Source: Enterorhabdus sp. P55 (GTDB taxonomy: Bacteria > Actinomycetota > Coriobacteriia > Coriobacteriales > Eggerthellaceae). From it: a stretch of 37,156 nucleotides of DNA. The notes beneath the pieces were generated by a model. That model saw nothing but the letters and a program-made list of their open reading frames with translations. It was not told the DNA's origin and did no database searches. Each line of letters starts with the position of its first letter. Position 1 is the stretch's first letter. Below are positions 30,047-37,156 of the stretch, piece by piece. The stretch is taken from assembly GCF_009911695.1 (NCBI RefSeq), contig NZ_QWKK01000014.1:1-37156 (forward strand). Reading direction: 5' to 3'. Made by a program: the position numbers and the translations under genes.

Positions 30047-30982
30047 CTAGATCAGCTGGAACTCGACGCTCGTGGTGCCCAGGGTCAGGCGGTCAGCGTC
30101 CTGGAGGGGGGTTGATTTTATCTGGCGCCCGTTGACGAAGGTGCCATTGGTGGAGCCGAGGTCAGAGATGACCCACGCGCCGGTGGCCTCGCGGCGGATC
30201 TCGGCGTGCTGGCGCGAGACGTTGATGTCGGGGATGACGATGTCGTTGCGCGACTCGCGGCCGATGATCATGACGCGCCCGTCGAGCGGGAAGGCCCGAT
30301 CGTTGGTGATGTCGTAGAGGTAGGCCTGCTGCTGGGGCTGGCCGGCTGCGCCGCCGGCGGGGTCGAAGACCATGGTCTGGGGCGCCTCGCCGTAGCCGTC
30401 GGCCGGGTTGTCGTAGAAGCCGTCCTCGCCCTGGGCCTGGCCGTACGTGGCATCGCCGGCGTAGGCGTCGCGCTCGTCGAAGCCGTAGGGGCCAGGGGCG
30501 GGCGCCGGGGCGGGCGCGGCGCCGGAGGGGCGGTAGCCCACGCCGCGGCCGCCTGCGCCGATGGCCAGGCCGTAGCGCTCCATCTCCTCCTGGCGCAGCT
30601 GGGCCACGAGCGGCGCGGCCACCATCTCGGCGATGACCTCGAACTTGCCGTGCTTCAGCTCCTCGTCGACGATGAAGCGCACGAGGGGCTGGCCGTCCAT
30701 GATGAGGCCGTGCTCGCTGGCCTTGGCGGCCAGGTAGGTCTCGGTCTCGCCCGCGAGGGTGGGGTAGTAGCCGAAGAGGCGCTCGTCGTCGTCGGCATTG
30801 ACCAGCACGGTGTAGAGGGTGGGGGCGTACTGCTTGCCCGCGCCGACCATCTTCTCGCGGCGCATCTGCTTCTCGGCCTTCTTGGCTATCTGGACGGGGG
30901 AGAGGGGGGTGCCCGCCATGCGGTCGGCAGCGCCCTCTACGGTGTCCTCCATCTTGCCCTCGACCTTTGAAAAGAAGCCCAT
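30047..30982 (-). CDS. fhaA: DUF3662 and FHA-domain protein (FhaA-like)
   Basis: 311 residues. The N-terminal DUF3662/FhaA domain (about 1-130, beginning MGFFSKVEGKMEDTVEGAAD) is followed by a Pro/Ala/Gly/Tyr-rich flexible linker. The C-terminal FHA domain has GRESRNDIVI, SRQHAEI and LGSTNGTFVNG. FhaA is a PknB substrate and adaptor that affects peptidoglycan synthesis in mycobacteria. ATG 30982 is chosen because AGAGGAG lies seven bases upstream; an in-frame start 60 bases earlier lacks an SD. It is the first gene of the fhaA-fhaB-pstP-SEDS/PBP-pknB operon. Confidence 0.9.
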   Translation of the reverse strand: MGFFSKVEGKMEDTVEGAADRMAGTPLSPVQIAKKAEKQMRREKMVGAGKQYAPTLYTVLVNADDDERLFGYYPTLAGETETYLAAKASEHGLIMDGQPLVRFIVDEELKHGKFEVIAEMVAAPLVAQLRQEEMERYGLAIGAGGRGVGYRPSGAAPAPAPAPGPYGFDERDAYAGDATYGQAQGEDGFYDNPADGYGEAPQTMVFDPAGGAAGQPQQQAYLYDITNDRAFPLDGRVMIIGRESRNDIVIPDINVSRQHAEIRREATGAWVISDLGSTNGTFVNGRQIKSTPLQDADRLTLGTTSVEFQLI

Positions 30983-31555
30983 GGGTACTCCTCTACTCGC
31001 CTGAACATAGTAAGTCTCCATCTTGCCACAAACGCTTAGCAAGGCGGTGCTTCTTTACGCAACGAACAAAATGCCGTAACCGGCCCCGCGGCCGTCGGTC
31101 CTCACCTTGGGAGTTGCGGCGCGAATTGCAAATTCGGTCGGTTTTGCACTCACCGGCCGGGTGTTTTCCGCGCCAGGAGGCCCCGATTGGCCCGAAAAGC
31201 GCCTCGGGAGCCTGTTTCGGGCCTCAGGAGGGCAGTCGTAGGGTGCAAAACCGACCGAATTTGCAATCGGGGCGCCGAAAGCGAAGGACGGCCCCGGTGT
31301 CAGGGCGAGGTGGTAGCGCTTGACCAGGGGCTCTGGGCGCATCCTAACCGTTTTGTCTAGGTGGGGAGCCTAGGCGAAACTATCATCCTCCGCGTAGTAA
31401 ATGGTCGCTTTCTCCTGATGGAAAACCGCCTCGTTCGCCGTACGTTGTCGGCAGCGCGAAGCGAGCGCCCCGGCGCTGCCTCCGGGCATCCCCCACGCCG
31501 CCGCTCCTTCGCGTTCTGGCAGGAAAACGGAAAGAGGAGAGGAAAGGAGAGAGGT
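30983..31555. other. Divergent intergenic region, fhaA operon and molybdoenzyme operon
   Basis: The fhaA promoter is probably TTGTGG, 16 bases, TATGTT on the minus strand (about 31003-31030), a weak match. An inverted-repeat element occupies 31125-31267. A dyad CTAGG (31357-31361) facing CCTAG (31369-31373), followed by TATCAT (31381-31386), may mark the molybdoenzyme promoter and an operator. The mRNA leader would be about 165 bases. No gene is seen. Confidence 0.45.
31125..31267. repeat. Inverted-repeat element, copy 2 (perfect 25-bp arms, 93-nt centre)
   Basis: Arms at 31125-31149 and 31243-31267 are perfect reverse complements. The arm sequence is the same as that of the element at 185-336 apart from the two-base centre of each arm (GT here) and the extreme end. 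Each arm again contains TGCAAA facing TTTTGCA. Strong purifying or gene-conversion pressure on the arms, but not on the centre, is implied. Confidence 0.9.
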
Positions 31556-33820
31556 ATGCACAAAGACTTGCCAACCACGTGGGAAGAAGACGGCTACGTC
31601 GTCACCCGCACGACGGCATGGTCCGCGCCGGGCTGCCATTCCGGCTGCGGCATCATCTGCTACGTGAACAAGGAGACCGGCAAGCTCGAGAAGGTCGAGG
31701 GCGACCCTGAGCATCCCTACAACCAGGGCCACATCTGCCCGCGCTGCGCCGCGCTTCCCGACGTGGTGAACAGCGAGGAGCGTCTGCTCTACCCCATGAA
31801 GCGCGACCCGGAGCGCCGCGGCGACCCGGACGCGTGGGAGCGCATCTCCTGGGATGAGGCGCTCGACCTCGTCTACAACACCATGACCGAGCTGGGCGAG
31901 AAGTACGGCAAGCACACGCTCCAGACGTTCTGCGGCACGGGCCGCGACATCCTCTGGCAGTCGCAGCGCCTGGCCTACTCGATGGGCACCCCGCACGTCG
32001 AGAGCTACTCCTCGGGCCTGGCCTGCTGGATGCCGCGCCTCATGTCCTACAACGTGAGCACCGGCGGCTACATGATGCCCGACTGCTCCGAGTGCCATGA
32101 GGACCGCTACGACAACCCCGAGTACAAGGACCCGGAGGTCATCGTGGTGTGGGGCAACAACTGCGTGGCCTCCAACTCCGACGGCTTCTTCGGCCAGTGG
32201 GTGGTGGAGGTGGTCAAGCGCGGCGCCAAGATGATCGTAGTCGACCCGCGTCTGACCTGGATGGCCGCCCGTGCCGACCTGTGGATCCAGCCCCGCCCTG
32301 CCGTTGACTCCGCCGTGGCCATGGCCATGCTCAAGGTGGTCATCGAGGAGGACCTCTACGACCACGACTTCGTCGACCGCTGGACCTACGGCTTCGAGGC
32401 TCTGGTGGAGCGTTCCCGCGAGTACGACTTCGACGAGCTGTGCGAGCGCGCCTGGGTCGATCCGGAGAAGATCCGCAAGGCCGCCCGCATGATCGCCGCC
32501 GGCAACCACACCGCCGTGCAGCTAGGTCTGGCCGTCGACATGCAGCGCAACGGCATCGGCGCGGTGCGCTCCATCATCGCCATGCTCGCCATCTGCGGCG
32601 ACATCGACCAGCCGGGCGGACAGATCTTCACCCCCGAGCCCTATGACTTCCACTACTTCAGCTGGGGCTTCAAGGAGCTCCCGGAGGACGTGCAGAAGAT
32701 GGTCGTCGGCTACGACGAGTACCCCTTCATCCGCATGGGCATGGTGCTCGACCAGCCCGACCTGGCCGTCGTCCAGGCCGAGACCGAGGAGCCCTACGGC
32801 TTCACCGGCGCCATCATGATGGGCACCAACCCGCTGTGCTGCATGAGCAACGCCGACCTGAACCGCGTCTATCCCGTTCTGCAGAAGCTGAAGTTCATCT
32901 GCGTCTGCGACTGGCGCATCACCCCCACCATCCAGACGCTGGCCGACGTGGCGCTGCCCGTGGCCATGTGCGTGGAGAAGACGGGCATGATCGCCAAGCG
33001 CACCGGTGCCTGCGCGATGTCGCCCATCGCCGGCCTGGACATCCAGGGCGAGCCCAAGTCCGACGCCGAGATCACGCTGCTGCTCGGCAAGCGCTTCAAC
33101 CCCGAGATGTTCCCCTGGGACACCGTCGAGGAGATCTACGACTTCCTGGTGAAGGACTCCGGCTGGTCGTGGCAGGACATCCGCAACATGAACTGGGCGT
33201 GGCCCGGCCAGGAGTACCGCCGCTACGAGAAGGGCCTGCTGCGCGCCGACGGGCAGCCCGGCTTCAACACCTCCACCGGCCGCATCGAGCTGTACTCCCC
33301 GTTCGCGGAGAGCATCGGCGAGAACGTGCTTCCCTACTATGACGAGCCCTACTACGGCCCCTACACCACGCCGGAGCTCTACAAGGAGTACCCCGTGATC
33401 ACCATGACGGGCTCCCGCAACATCCAGTTCTTCCACAGTGAGCACCGCGACGTGAAGAAGCTGCGCGAGATCCAGCCCGATCCGCTGGTGGAGATCAACG
33501 ACGTGTGGGCCAAGGAGCAGGGCTTCGAGGACGGCGACTGGCTGTGGGTCGAGGACAAGATCGGCCGCATCAAGCACCGCGCCAAGTGCACGCCCATCGT
33601 CAAGTACGGCATGGCCAACGTCAACTCGGGCTGGTGGTTCCCCGAGACCGATCCGCATGAGGATCCGATGTACGGCTGCTGGGACGTGAACCCCAACGTC
33701 CTGAGCGAGCTTGGCCAGCAGGGCCCGACCGGCTTCGGCGCCGACGTCAAGGCCCTTCTCTGCAAGATCTACAAGTGCGACGAGGAGGATGCAAATGTCA
33801 AAGCAAGCACTGCTCATTGA
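31556..33820 (+). CDS. Molybdopterin oxidoreductase, catalytic subunit (DMSO-reductase family, cytoplasmic)
   Basis: 754 residues. The N-terminal iron-sulfur motif is C27-x3-C31-x3-C35-x25-C61, for one [4Fe-4S] cluster. The bis-molybdopterin fold follows (VVWGNNCVASNSDGF, VDPRLTWMAARAD, the DIDQPGGQ segment and a C-terminal cofactor-binding domain with MTGSRNIQFFHSEHR). There is no twin-arginine signal, so it should act in the cytoplasm, unlike most respiratory relatives. Cys157 in GLACW lies where the protein ligand to molybdenum is expected, which is inference. Cytoplasmic two-subunit relatives include pyrogallol transhydroxylase, and related gut Coriobacteria enzymes dehydroxylate catechols. 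The substrate is unknown. ATG 31556 has GGAAAGGAGAGAGG upstream. The end overlaps the next gene by 26 bases. Confidence 0.88.
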   Translation: MHKDLPTTWEEDGYVVTRTTAWSAPGCHSGCGIICYVNKETGKLEKVEGDPEHPYNQGHICPRCAALPDVVNSEERLLYPMKRDPERRGDPDAWERISWDEALDLVYNTMTELGEKYGKHTLQTFCGTGRDILWQSQRLAYSMGTPHVESYSSGLACWMPRLMSYNVSTGGYMMPDCSECHEDRYDNPEYKDPEVIVVWGNNCVASNSDGFFGQWVVEVVKRGAKMIVVDPRLTWMAARADLWIQPRPAVDSAVAMAMLKVVIEEDLYDHDFVDRWTYGFEALVERSREYDFDELCERAWVDPEKIRKAARMIAAGNHTAVQLGLAVDMQRNGIGAVRSIIAMLAICGDIDQPGGQIFTPEPYDFHYFSWGFKELPEDVQKMVVGYDEYPFIRMGMVLDQPDLAVVQAETEEPYGFTGAIMMGTNPLCCMSNADLNRVYPVLQKLKFICVCDWRITPTIQTLADVALPVAMCVEKTGMIAKRTGACAMSPIAGLDIQGEPKSDAEITLLLGKRFNPEMFPWDTVEEIYDFLVKDSGWSWQDIRNMNWAWPGQEYRRYEKGLLRADGQPGFNTSTGRIELYSPFAESIGENVLPYYDEPYYGPYTTPELYKEYPVITMTGSRNIQFFHSEHRDVKKLREIQPDPLVEINDVWAKEQGFEDGDWLWVEDKIGRIKHRAKCTPIVKYGMANVNSGWWFPETDPHEDPMYGCWDVNPNVLSELGQQGPTGFGADVKALLCKIYKCDEEDANVKASTAH

Positions 33821-34142
33821 TTATGAGTTCTGCTCCAACTGCCACACCTGCGAGGTCGAGTGCAAGATGGAGCATGGTTTCCCCGAGGGAACCGCCAACG
33901 GCATCAAGGTGTTCGAGGTCGGCCCGTGGCAGATCGAGGGCGACCGCTGGCAGCTGACCTACATGCCGGTGCCCACCGACATGTGCGACCTGTGCGCCGA
34001 CCGCACGGCCAAGGGCAAGCTCCCCGCCTGCGTGCACAGCTGCTACACCGGCTGCATGAAGTACGGCACCGTGGAGGAGCTCTCCGCCGAGCTCGAGCGC
34101 AAGAGCCGCCAGGTGCTGATCGTTCCTCTGCAGGAGGACTAG
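33795..34142 (+). CDS. 4Fe-4S dicluster electron-transfer subunit
   Basis: 115 residues. Two cysteine groups are visible: CSNCHTCEVEC near residues 13-23, and CDLC followed by CVHSC and a further Cys in YTGCMKYG near 63-95. Together they can hold two [4Fe-4S] clusters, as in the small subunits of DMSO-reductase-family enzymes. No signal peptide or membrane segment is present, matching the cytoplasmic partner. It should pass electrons to the molybdenum subunit from a cytoplasmic donor. GAGGAGG precedes the ATG at 33795, which lies inside the end of the catalytic gene, so translation is coupled. It is shorter than DmsB-type subunits (about 200 residues and four clusters). Confidence 0.88.
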   Translation: MSKQALLIDYEFCSNCHTCEVECKMEHGFPEGTANGIKVFEVGPWQIEGDRWQLTYMPVPTDMCDLCADRTAKGKLPACVHSCYTGCMKYGTVEELSAELERKSRQVLIVPLQED

Positions 34143-34235
34143 GGGCACGGGCGCGCGTCGCGTCGGCTGCCGCTGGCCCGGCACGGCGCGCGCCTGCGCG
34201 CGAACATCGTCATCTCAAAACGAAAGGGGGATGAA

Positions 34236-35534
34236 ATGGGTGCTGAATCCGAAAAGAAGGGGATTCACTACGCGTGGTTCATTCTCGTGGCCTGCTGCTT
34301 CATGTTCGCGGGCTCGATGGCGCTCATCAACTCCATCATCAGCGTCTACGTTCTGCCGGTGACCGAGGCCCTGGGCTGCAAGCGCGGCGACTTCACGTTC
34401 ATGCTGACCACCCAGGCTATCTCGATCGTGCTCACGATGCCGCTGTGGGGCAACATCTTCAACAATGAGAAGATCAACATCAACCTGGCGCTCTCGCTCG
34501 GCGCGCTGTGCATGATCGCCTGCCCGCTGCTGTGCTCGTTCGCCACCGACCTCATCATGTTCTACGTGGCCGGCTTCATCGGCGGCGTGGGCATCGCGGC
34601 CTGCTTCACCATGGCGACGCCGGTGCTCTGCGGCAACTGGTTCGCCAAGAAGTACCGGGGTAAGATGATCGGCATCGCGTCCGCCTTCGCCGGCGTGTCC
34701 ACCATCTTCTGGGCTCCGCTGTTCCGCTGGATCATCGCGGAGAACGGCTGGCAGACCTCCTACCTCATCAACGCCATCCTCATGGCCGTGCTCATCCTTC
34801 CCTGGACGCTCTTCGTCATCAAGCGCAAGCCGTCTGACAAGGGCCTGCAGCCGTTCGGCTACGATCCGAACGAGAAGGACGCGACCGAGTCCAAGCAGAA
34901 CTTCGGCGTGAAGGCGGCCGACGCCCTCAAGACCCCGGCGTTCTGGATCATCATCGCCGGCGTCATGCTCACCGCCCTGGGCATGGGCTGGAACAACAGC
35001 CAGTCCGGCATCGCCAAGGAACTGCTGACGGGCACGCCCGAGGAGGCCAACGCCGCCGTCATCGGCGCGACCATGGTATCTGCGGCTGCGCTCGGCAACC
35101 TGCTCTCCAAGCTGAGCATGGGCGCGATGATCGACAAGTTCAACCTCAACGTCACCTTCATCGCCTTCCAGGTGGTGTGGCTGCTCGCGTTCGTCATGTG
35201 GTACTTCTTCGGCACCACCTCCGCCGTCTTGGTGGCGGGCGGCTTCTGCCTCGGCTTCAGCAACGCGCCCTCCCGCGTCGGCTGGCCGATGGCCATCCGC
35301 AAGATCTTCGGCAACGCCGACTACTCCAAGATCTGGGGCTACATCGCCACCGGCTCCTCCATCATCGGCGGCATCTCGACCTCCCTCATGGGCTGGTGCT
35401 ACGACTACCTGGGCTCCTACATGCCCACGCTCATCATCGGCATGGTCGTCGTGGTGCTGATCGCCATCCTGGCGTTCGTGGCCTCCACCTTCGTCGGCAA
35501 GTACGAGTGGAAGGACATCGAGCCCACCAAGTAG
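34236..35534 (+). CDS. MFS transporter (OFA-like)
   Basis: 432 residues with about twelve transmembrane helices in two halves, separated by a cytoplasmic loop near 190-220 (FVIKRKPSDKGLQPFGYDPN). The N-terminal FILVACCFMFAGSMALINSI and the GGVGIAACFTMATPVLCGNWF segment resemble the oxalate/formate antiporter branch of the major facilitator superfamily. AAAGGGGG lies five bases before the ATG at 34236. It sits 93 bases after the iron-sulfur subunit. The likely role is import of the molybdoenzyme's substrate or exchange of substrate for product. Eggerthellaceae reductase clusters often carry such a transporter; the substrate is unknown. Confidence 0.9.
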   Translation: MGAESEKKGIHYAWFILVACCFMFAGSMALINSIISVYVLPVTEALGCKRGDFTFMLTTQAISIVLTMPLWGNIFNNEKININLALSLGALCMIACPLLCSFATDLIMFYVAGFIGGVGIAACFTMATPVLCGNWFAKKYRGKMIGIASAFAGVSTIFWAPLFRWIIAENGWQTSYLINAILMAVLILPWTLFVIKRKPSDKGLQPFGYDPNEKDATESKQNFGVKAADALKTPAFWIIIAGVMLTALGMGWNNSQSGIAKELLTGTPEEANAAVIGATMVSAAALGNLLSKLSMGAMIDKFNLNVTFIAFQVVWLLAFVMWYFFGTTSAVLVAGGFCLGFSNAPSRVGWPMAIRKIFGNADYSKIWGYIATGSSIIGGISTSLMGWCYDYLGSYMPTLIIGMVVVVLIAILAFVASTFVGKYEWKDIEPTK

Positions 35535-35553
35535 CAGGGCCTCTCTTCCGTGG

Positions 35554-35641
35554 GGACGCGTCGCCCGATAGCGCGACGCGTCCTTGGGCGGGGTCCGCGG
35601 GCAGGTCTCGCGGGCCCCGATCGATACCTGAAAGGCATCGA
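35554..35641 (+). promoter_or_regulatory. Three-hairpin leader before the SSS symporter
   Basis: Stem 1 is GGACGCGTCGC/GCGACGCGTCC (35554-35564 with 35573-35583), perhaps the terminator of the MFS gene. Stem 2 is GGGTCCGCG/CGCGGGCCC (35591-35599 with 35609-35617) with one G-T pair. Stem 3 is TCGAT-A-CCT/AGG-C-ATCGA (35621-35641) with one mismatch and a GAA loop; it contains the GAAAGG SD and ends one base before the ATG. Confidence 0.55.
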
Positions 35642-35642
35642 G

Positions 35643-37156
35643 ATGATTACCTTCGCTATGGTCGTCGGCTACCTGGCCGTGACCCTGATCGTCGGCTTGG
35701 TGATGAAGCGCCGGGCCGGCAAGGACAAGACGGTGCGGAACTTCTTCGTGGCGAACGGGAAGATGCCGCTGTTCGCGGTGACCACCATGCTCTTCGCGGA
35801 CCTCATCGCCGCGTCCACCACGACGGGGACGGCGGGCACCGGCTACAGCACCGGGCTGGCTGCGCTCTGGGGCATCTGGAGCTCGAGCTTCGGGTGCATC
35901 CTGTTCAGCGTGTGCTTCTGCCGGTTCTTCTTCGAGATTCGCCGCACGGGCGCCATCACCGGGCCCGAGGCGTTCGGGATCCGCTTCAGCCAGAAGATCC
36001 GCTACCTCGTGCTCGTCTTCACGCTCATTCCTCTCTTCATCGTGTTCTCGGCGCAGATCACGGCGGCCAGCATGTACCTGGCCAGCATGCTCGGCATCGC
36101 TGAGTCGGTTGCGACGGTGGCGGTGCTCTTCCTGTTTCTGGCCATGGCCCTTCTGGGGATCACGGGCATCGCGGAGATGAACAAGGTGCACGCGTTCGTC
36201 CTGCTGTTCGGCCTGACGTTCGCCGCCATCGTGTGCCTGAACCACGTGGGCGGCCCCCAGGCGCTCGTCGAGAAGCTGCCCCCCTCGCACCTCGACCTCT
36301 TCTCCGTCGGGTTGCCGACGGTGCTCGCGCAGTTCGTGGGCGGCGCGCTCGGGTTCTCCATATCGGTGACCTCCATCAACATCGGCTACTGCGCCAAGGA
36401 CATCAAGACCGCCGAGCGCAGCCACGTCATCGTGGCCGTCGCCAGCGCGGTCTTCGCGTTCGCGCCGGCCGTCATCGGGCTGTGCGCCGCCGTGTCGCTC
36501 GAGGGCATCCGCAACGACAACGCGCTGTTCGCGATGACGAGCTCCATCTCCCCCGAGCTGGCCGGCATCGCCGTCATGGCCGTGTTCGCGGCCATCTTCT
36601 CCACGGGCCCGTGGTTTCTGCTTGCCACCTCCAAGCTGGTGGTGCAGGAGCTCTACGTTCCGCTGAGCGCGCGTGCGGGGCACGAGGTGTCCGACCGCTC
36701 GGCGCTGCGCATGTCGCGTGTGGTCATCGTGGTGACGCTCGTGCTGGCCGTGCTGGCTAGCGGGACCAACGTGTCGCTGCTCAACTCGCTCATGAGCGCC
36801 TCGCAGATCAAGGCCATCGCGGTGGTCCTGCTGCTGTTCGGCATCTACTGGAAGCGCACCTCCAACGCTGCGGGCTTCGTCGGCCTGCTGGTGGGCGGCA
36901 CTCTGTCCACCGTGTGGTACGTGCTGGGCAGCCCGCTGGGCGTGCAGCCGTTCTGGCCGGGCGTCGTGTCGTCGGTGGCCATCATCGTGGTGGGCAGCCT
37001 GGTGGCGAGCCGCAAGCCGGTGTCGGATGACTACGTGGCCTACGAGCAGCGCCTGGCCGCCGCGCAGGAGGAGTTCGCCGCGTGCCGCCGCGCCTATGAC
37101 GCGCGGGCCGCGGCGGGGGCGGCGGGGCCGGGCGCGGCGGGGCCGGATGCCGGGGC
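35643..37156 (+). CDS. Sodium:solute symporter family protein, 3' end outside the window
   Basis: At least 504 residues are readable to the window edge with no stop. It begins MITFAMVVGYLAVTLIVGLV and has about twelve to thirteen hydrophobic helices. The first third carries FFVANGKMPLFAVTTMLFAD, then STTTGTAGTGYSTGLAALWG, the layout of the solute:sodium symporter (SSS/LeuT-fold) family, including the early substrate-region helix. After the last helix the tail becomes Ala/Gly-rich (YEQRLAAAQEEFAACRRAYD onward). GAAAGG precedes the ATG at 35643 by seven bases. It probably imports an organic acid or amino acid with Na+, and its position suggests a second uptake route for the molybdoenzyme unit. 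The substrate is not determinable. Confidence 0.88.
   Translation, partial: MITFAMVVGYLAVTLIVGLVMKRRAGKDKTVRNFFVANGKMPLFAVTTMLFADLIAASTTTGTAGTGYSTGLAALWGIWSSSFGCILFSVCFCRFFFEIRRTGAITGPEAFGIRFSQKIRYLVLVFTLIPLFIVFSAQITAASMYLASMLGIAESVATVAVLFLFLAMALLGITGIAEMNKVHAFVLLFGLTFAAIVCLNHVGGPQALVEKLPPSHLDLFSVGLPTVLAQFVGGALGFSISVTSINIGYCAKDIKTAERSHVIVAVASAVFAFAPAVIGLCAAVSLEGIRNDNALFAMTSSISPELAGIAVMAVFAAIFSTGPWFLLATSKLVVQELYVPLSARAGHEVSDRSALRMSRVVIVVTLVLAVLASGTNVSLLNSLMSASQIKAIAVVLLLFGIYWKRTSNAAGFVGLLVGGTLSTVWYVLGSPLGVQPFWPGVVSSVAIIVVGSLVASRKPVSDDYVAYEQRLAAAQEEFAACRRAYDARAAAGAAGPGAAGPDAG

Noticed and set aside
34215-36683. Minus-strand open frame of 822 codons opposite the MFS and SSS genes
   Set aside because: Extremely His/Asp/Arg/Gly-rich antisense shadow; the plus strand has clear transporter helices.

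Overview
The window is high-GC DNA that looks chromosomal and comes from an anaerobic actinobacterium. It most resembles the Eggerthellaceae (class Coriobacteriia, gut relatives of Eggerthella, Adlercreutzia or Gordonibacter). The reasons are the strong GC bias, the actinobacterial FHA / phosphatase / SEDS / PBP / PASTA-kinase cluster, the strictly anaerobic class III ribonucleotide reductase, and a cofactor-type molybdenum oxidoreductase with its own iron-sulfur partner and transporters. The family assignment is inference; no rRNA is present.

Layout. 1-1899: an inverted-repeat element, then a DMT-family exporter and a shikimate-kinase-like protein. 2152-3981: an alanine/glycine:Na+ symporter on the minus strand behind a glycine riboswitch and a near-consensus promoter. 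4065-4140: tRNA-Arg(CCT). 4555-12365: a five-gene surface operon (large beta-helix/Cna-like protein, two SipW/TasA-type small secreted proteins, a protein with an LAQTG sorting signal, a MucBP-like membrane-anchored protein, and a SipW-type signal peptidase). 12366-14567: a 2.2-kb gene desert with a short triple repeat, hairpins, three exact parS centromere sites and G-skewed degenerate repeats. 14568-16335: a homocysteine-methyltransferase-like protein without its zinc cysteines, plus a small unknown protein. 16614-20098: NrdR-box-controlled nrdD and nrdG. 20177-23089: an MscS channel and an OmpR-type response regulator / histidine kinase pair. 23451-30982 (minus): fhaA, fhaB, PP2C phosphatase, a natural SEDS-transpeptidase fusion, and the PASTA kinase pknB, the actinobacterial growth and cell-wall control operon. 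31125-31267: a second copy of the inverted-repeat element seen at 185-336. 31556-37156: a molybdopterin oxidoreductase without a Tat signal, its 4Fe-4S subunit, an MFS transporter and an SSS-family symporter cut by the window end.

How it fits together. The parS cluster and the pknB-type operon are both commonly origin-proximal in bacteria and Actinobacteria respectively, so the window probably lies near oriC. The surface operon carries both its own SipW-like processing enzyme and its candidate substrates, so it looks like a self-contained cell-surface fibre or matrix module. The last four genes look like a substrate-import plus reduction unit for a small, probably aromatic or organic, electron acceptor.

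Most attractive for follow-up are the parS desert, the SEDS-PBP fusion, the SipW/LAQTG surface operon, the recurring hierarchical inverted repeat, the riboswitch expression platform, and two enzymes whose key residues have changed.
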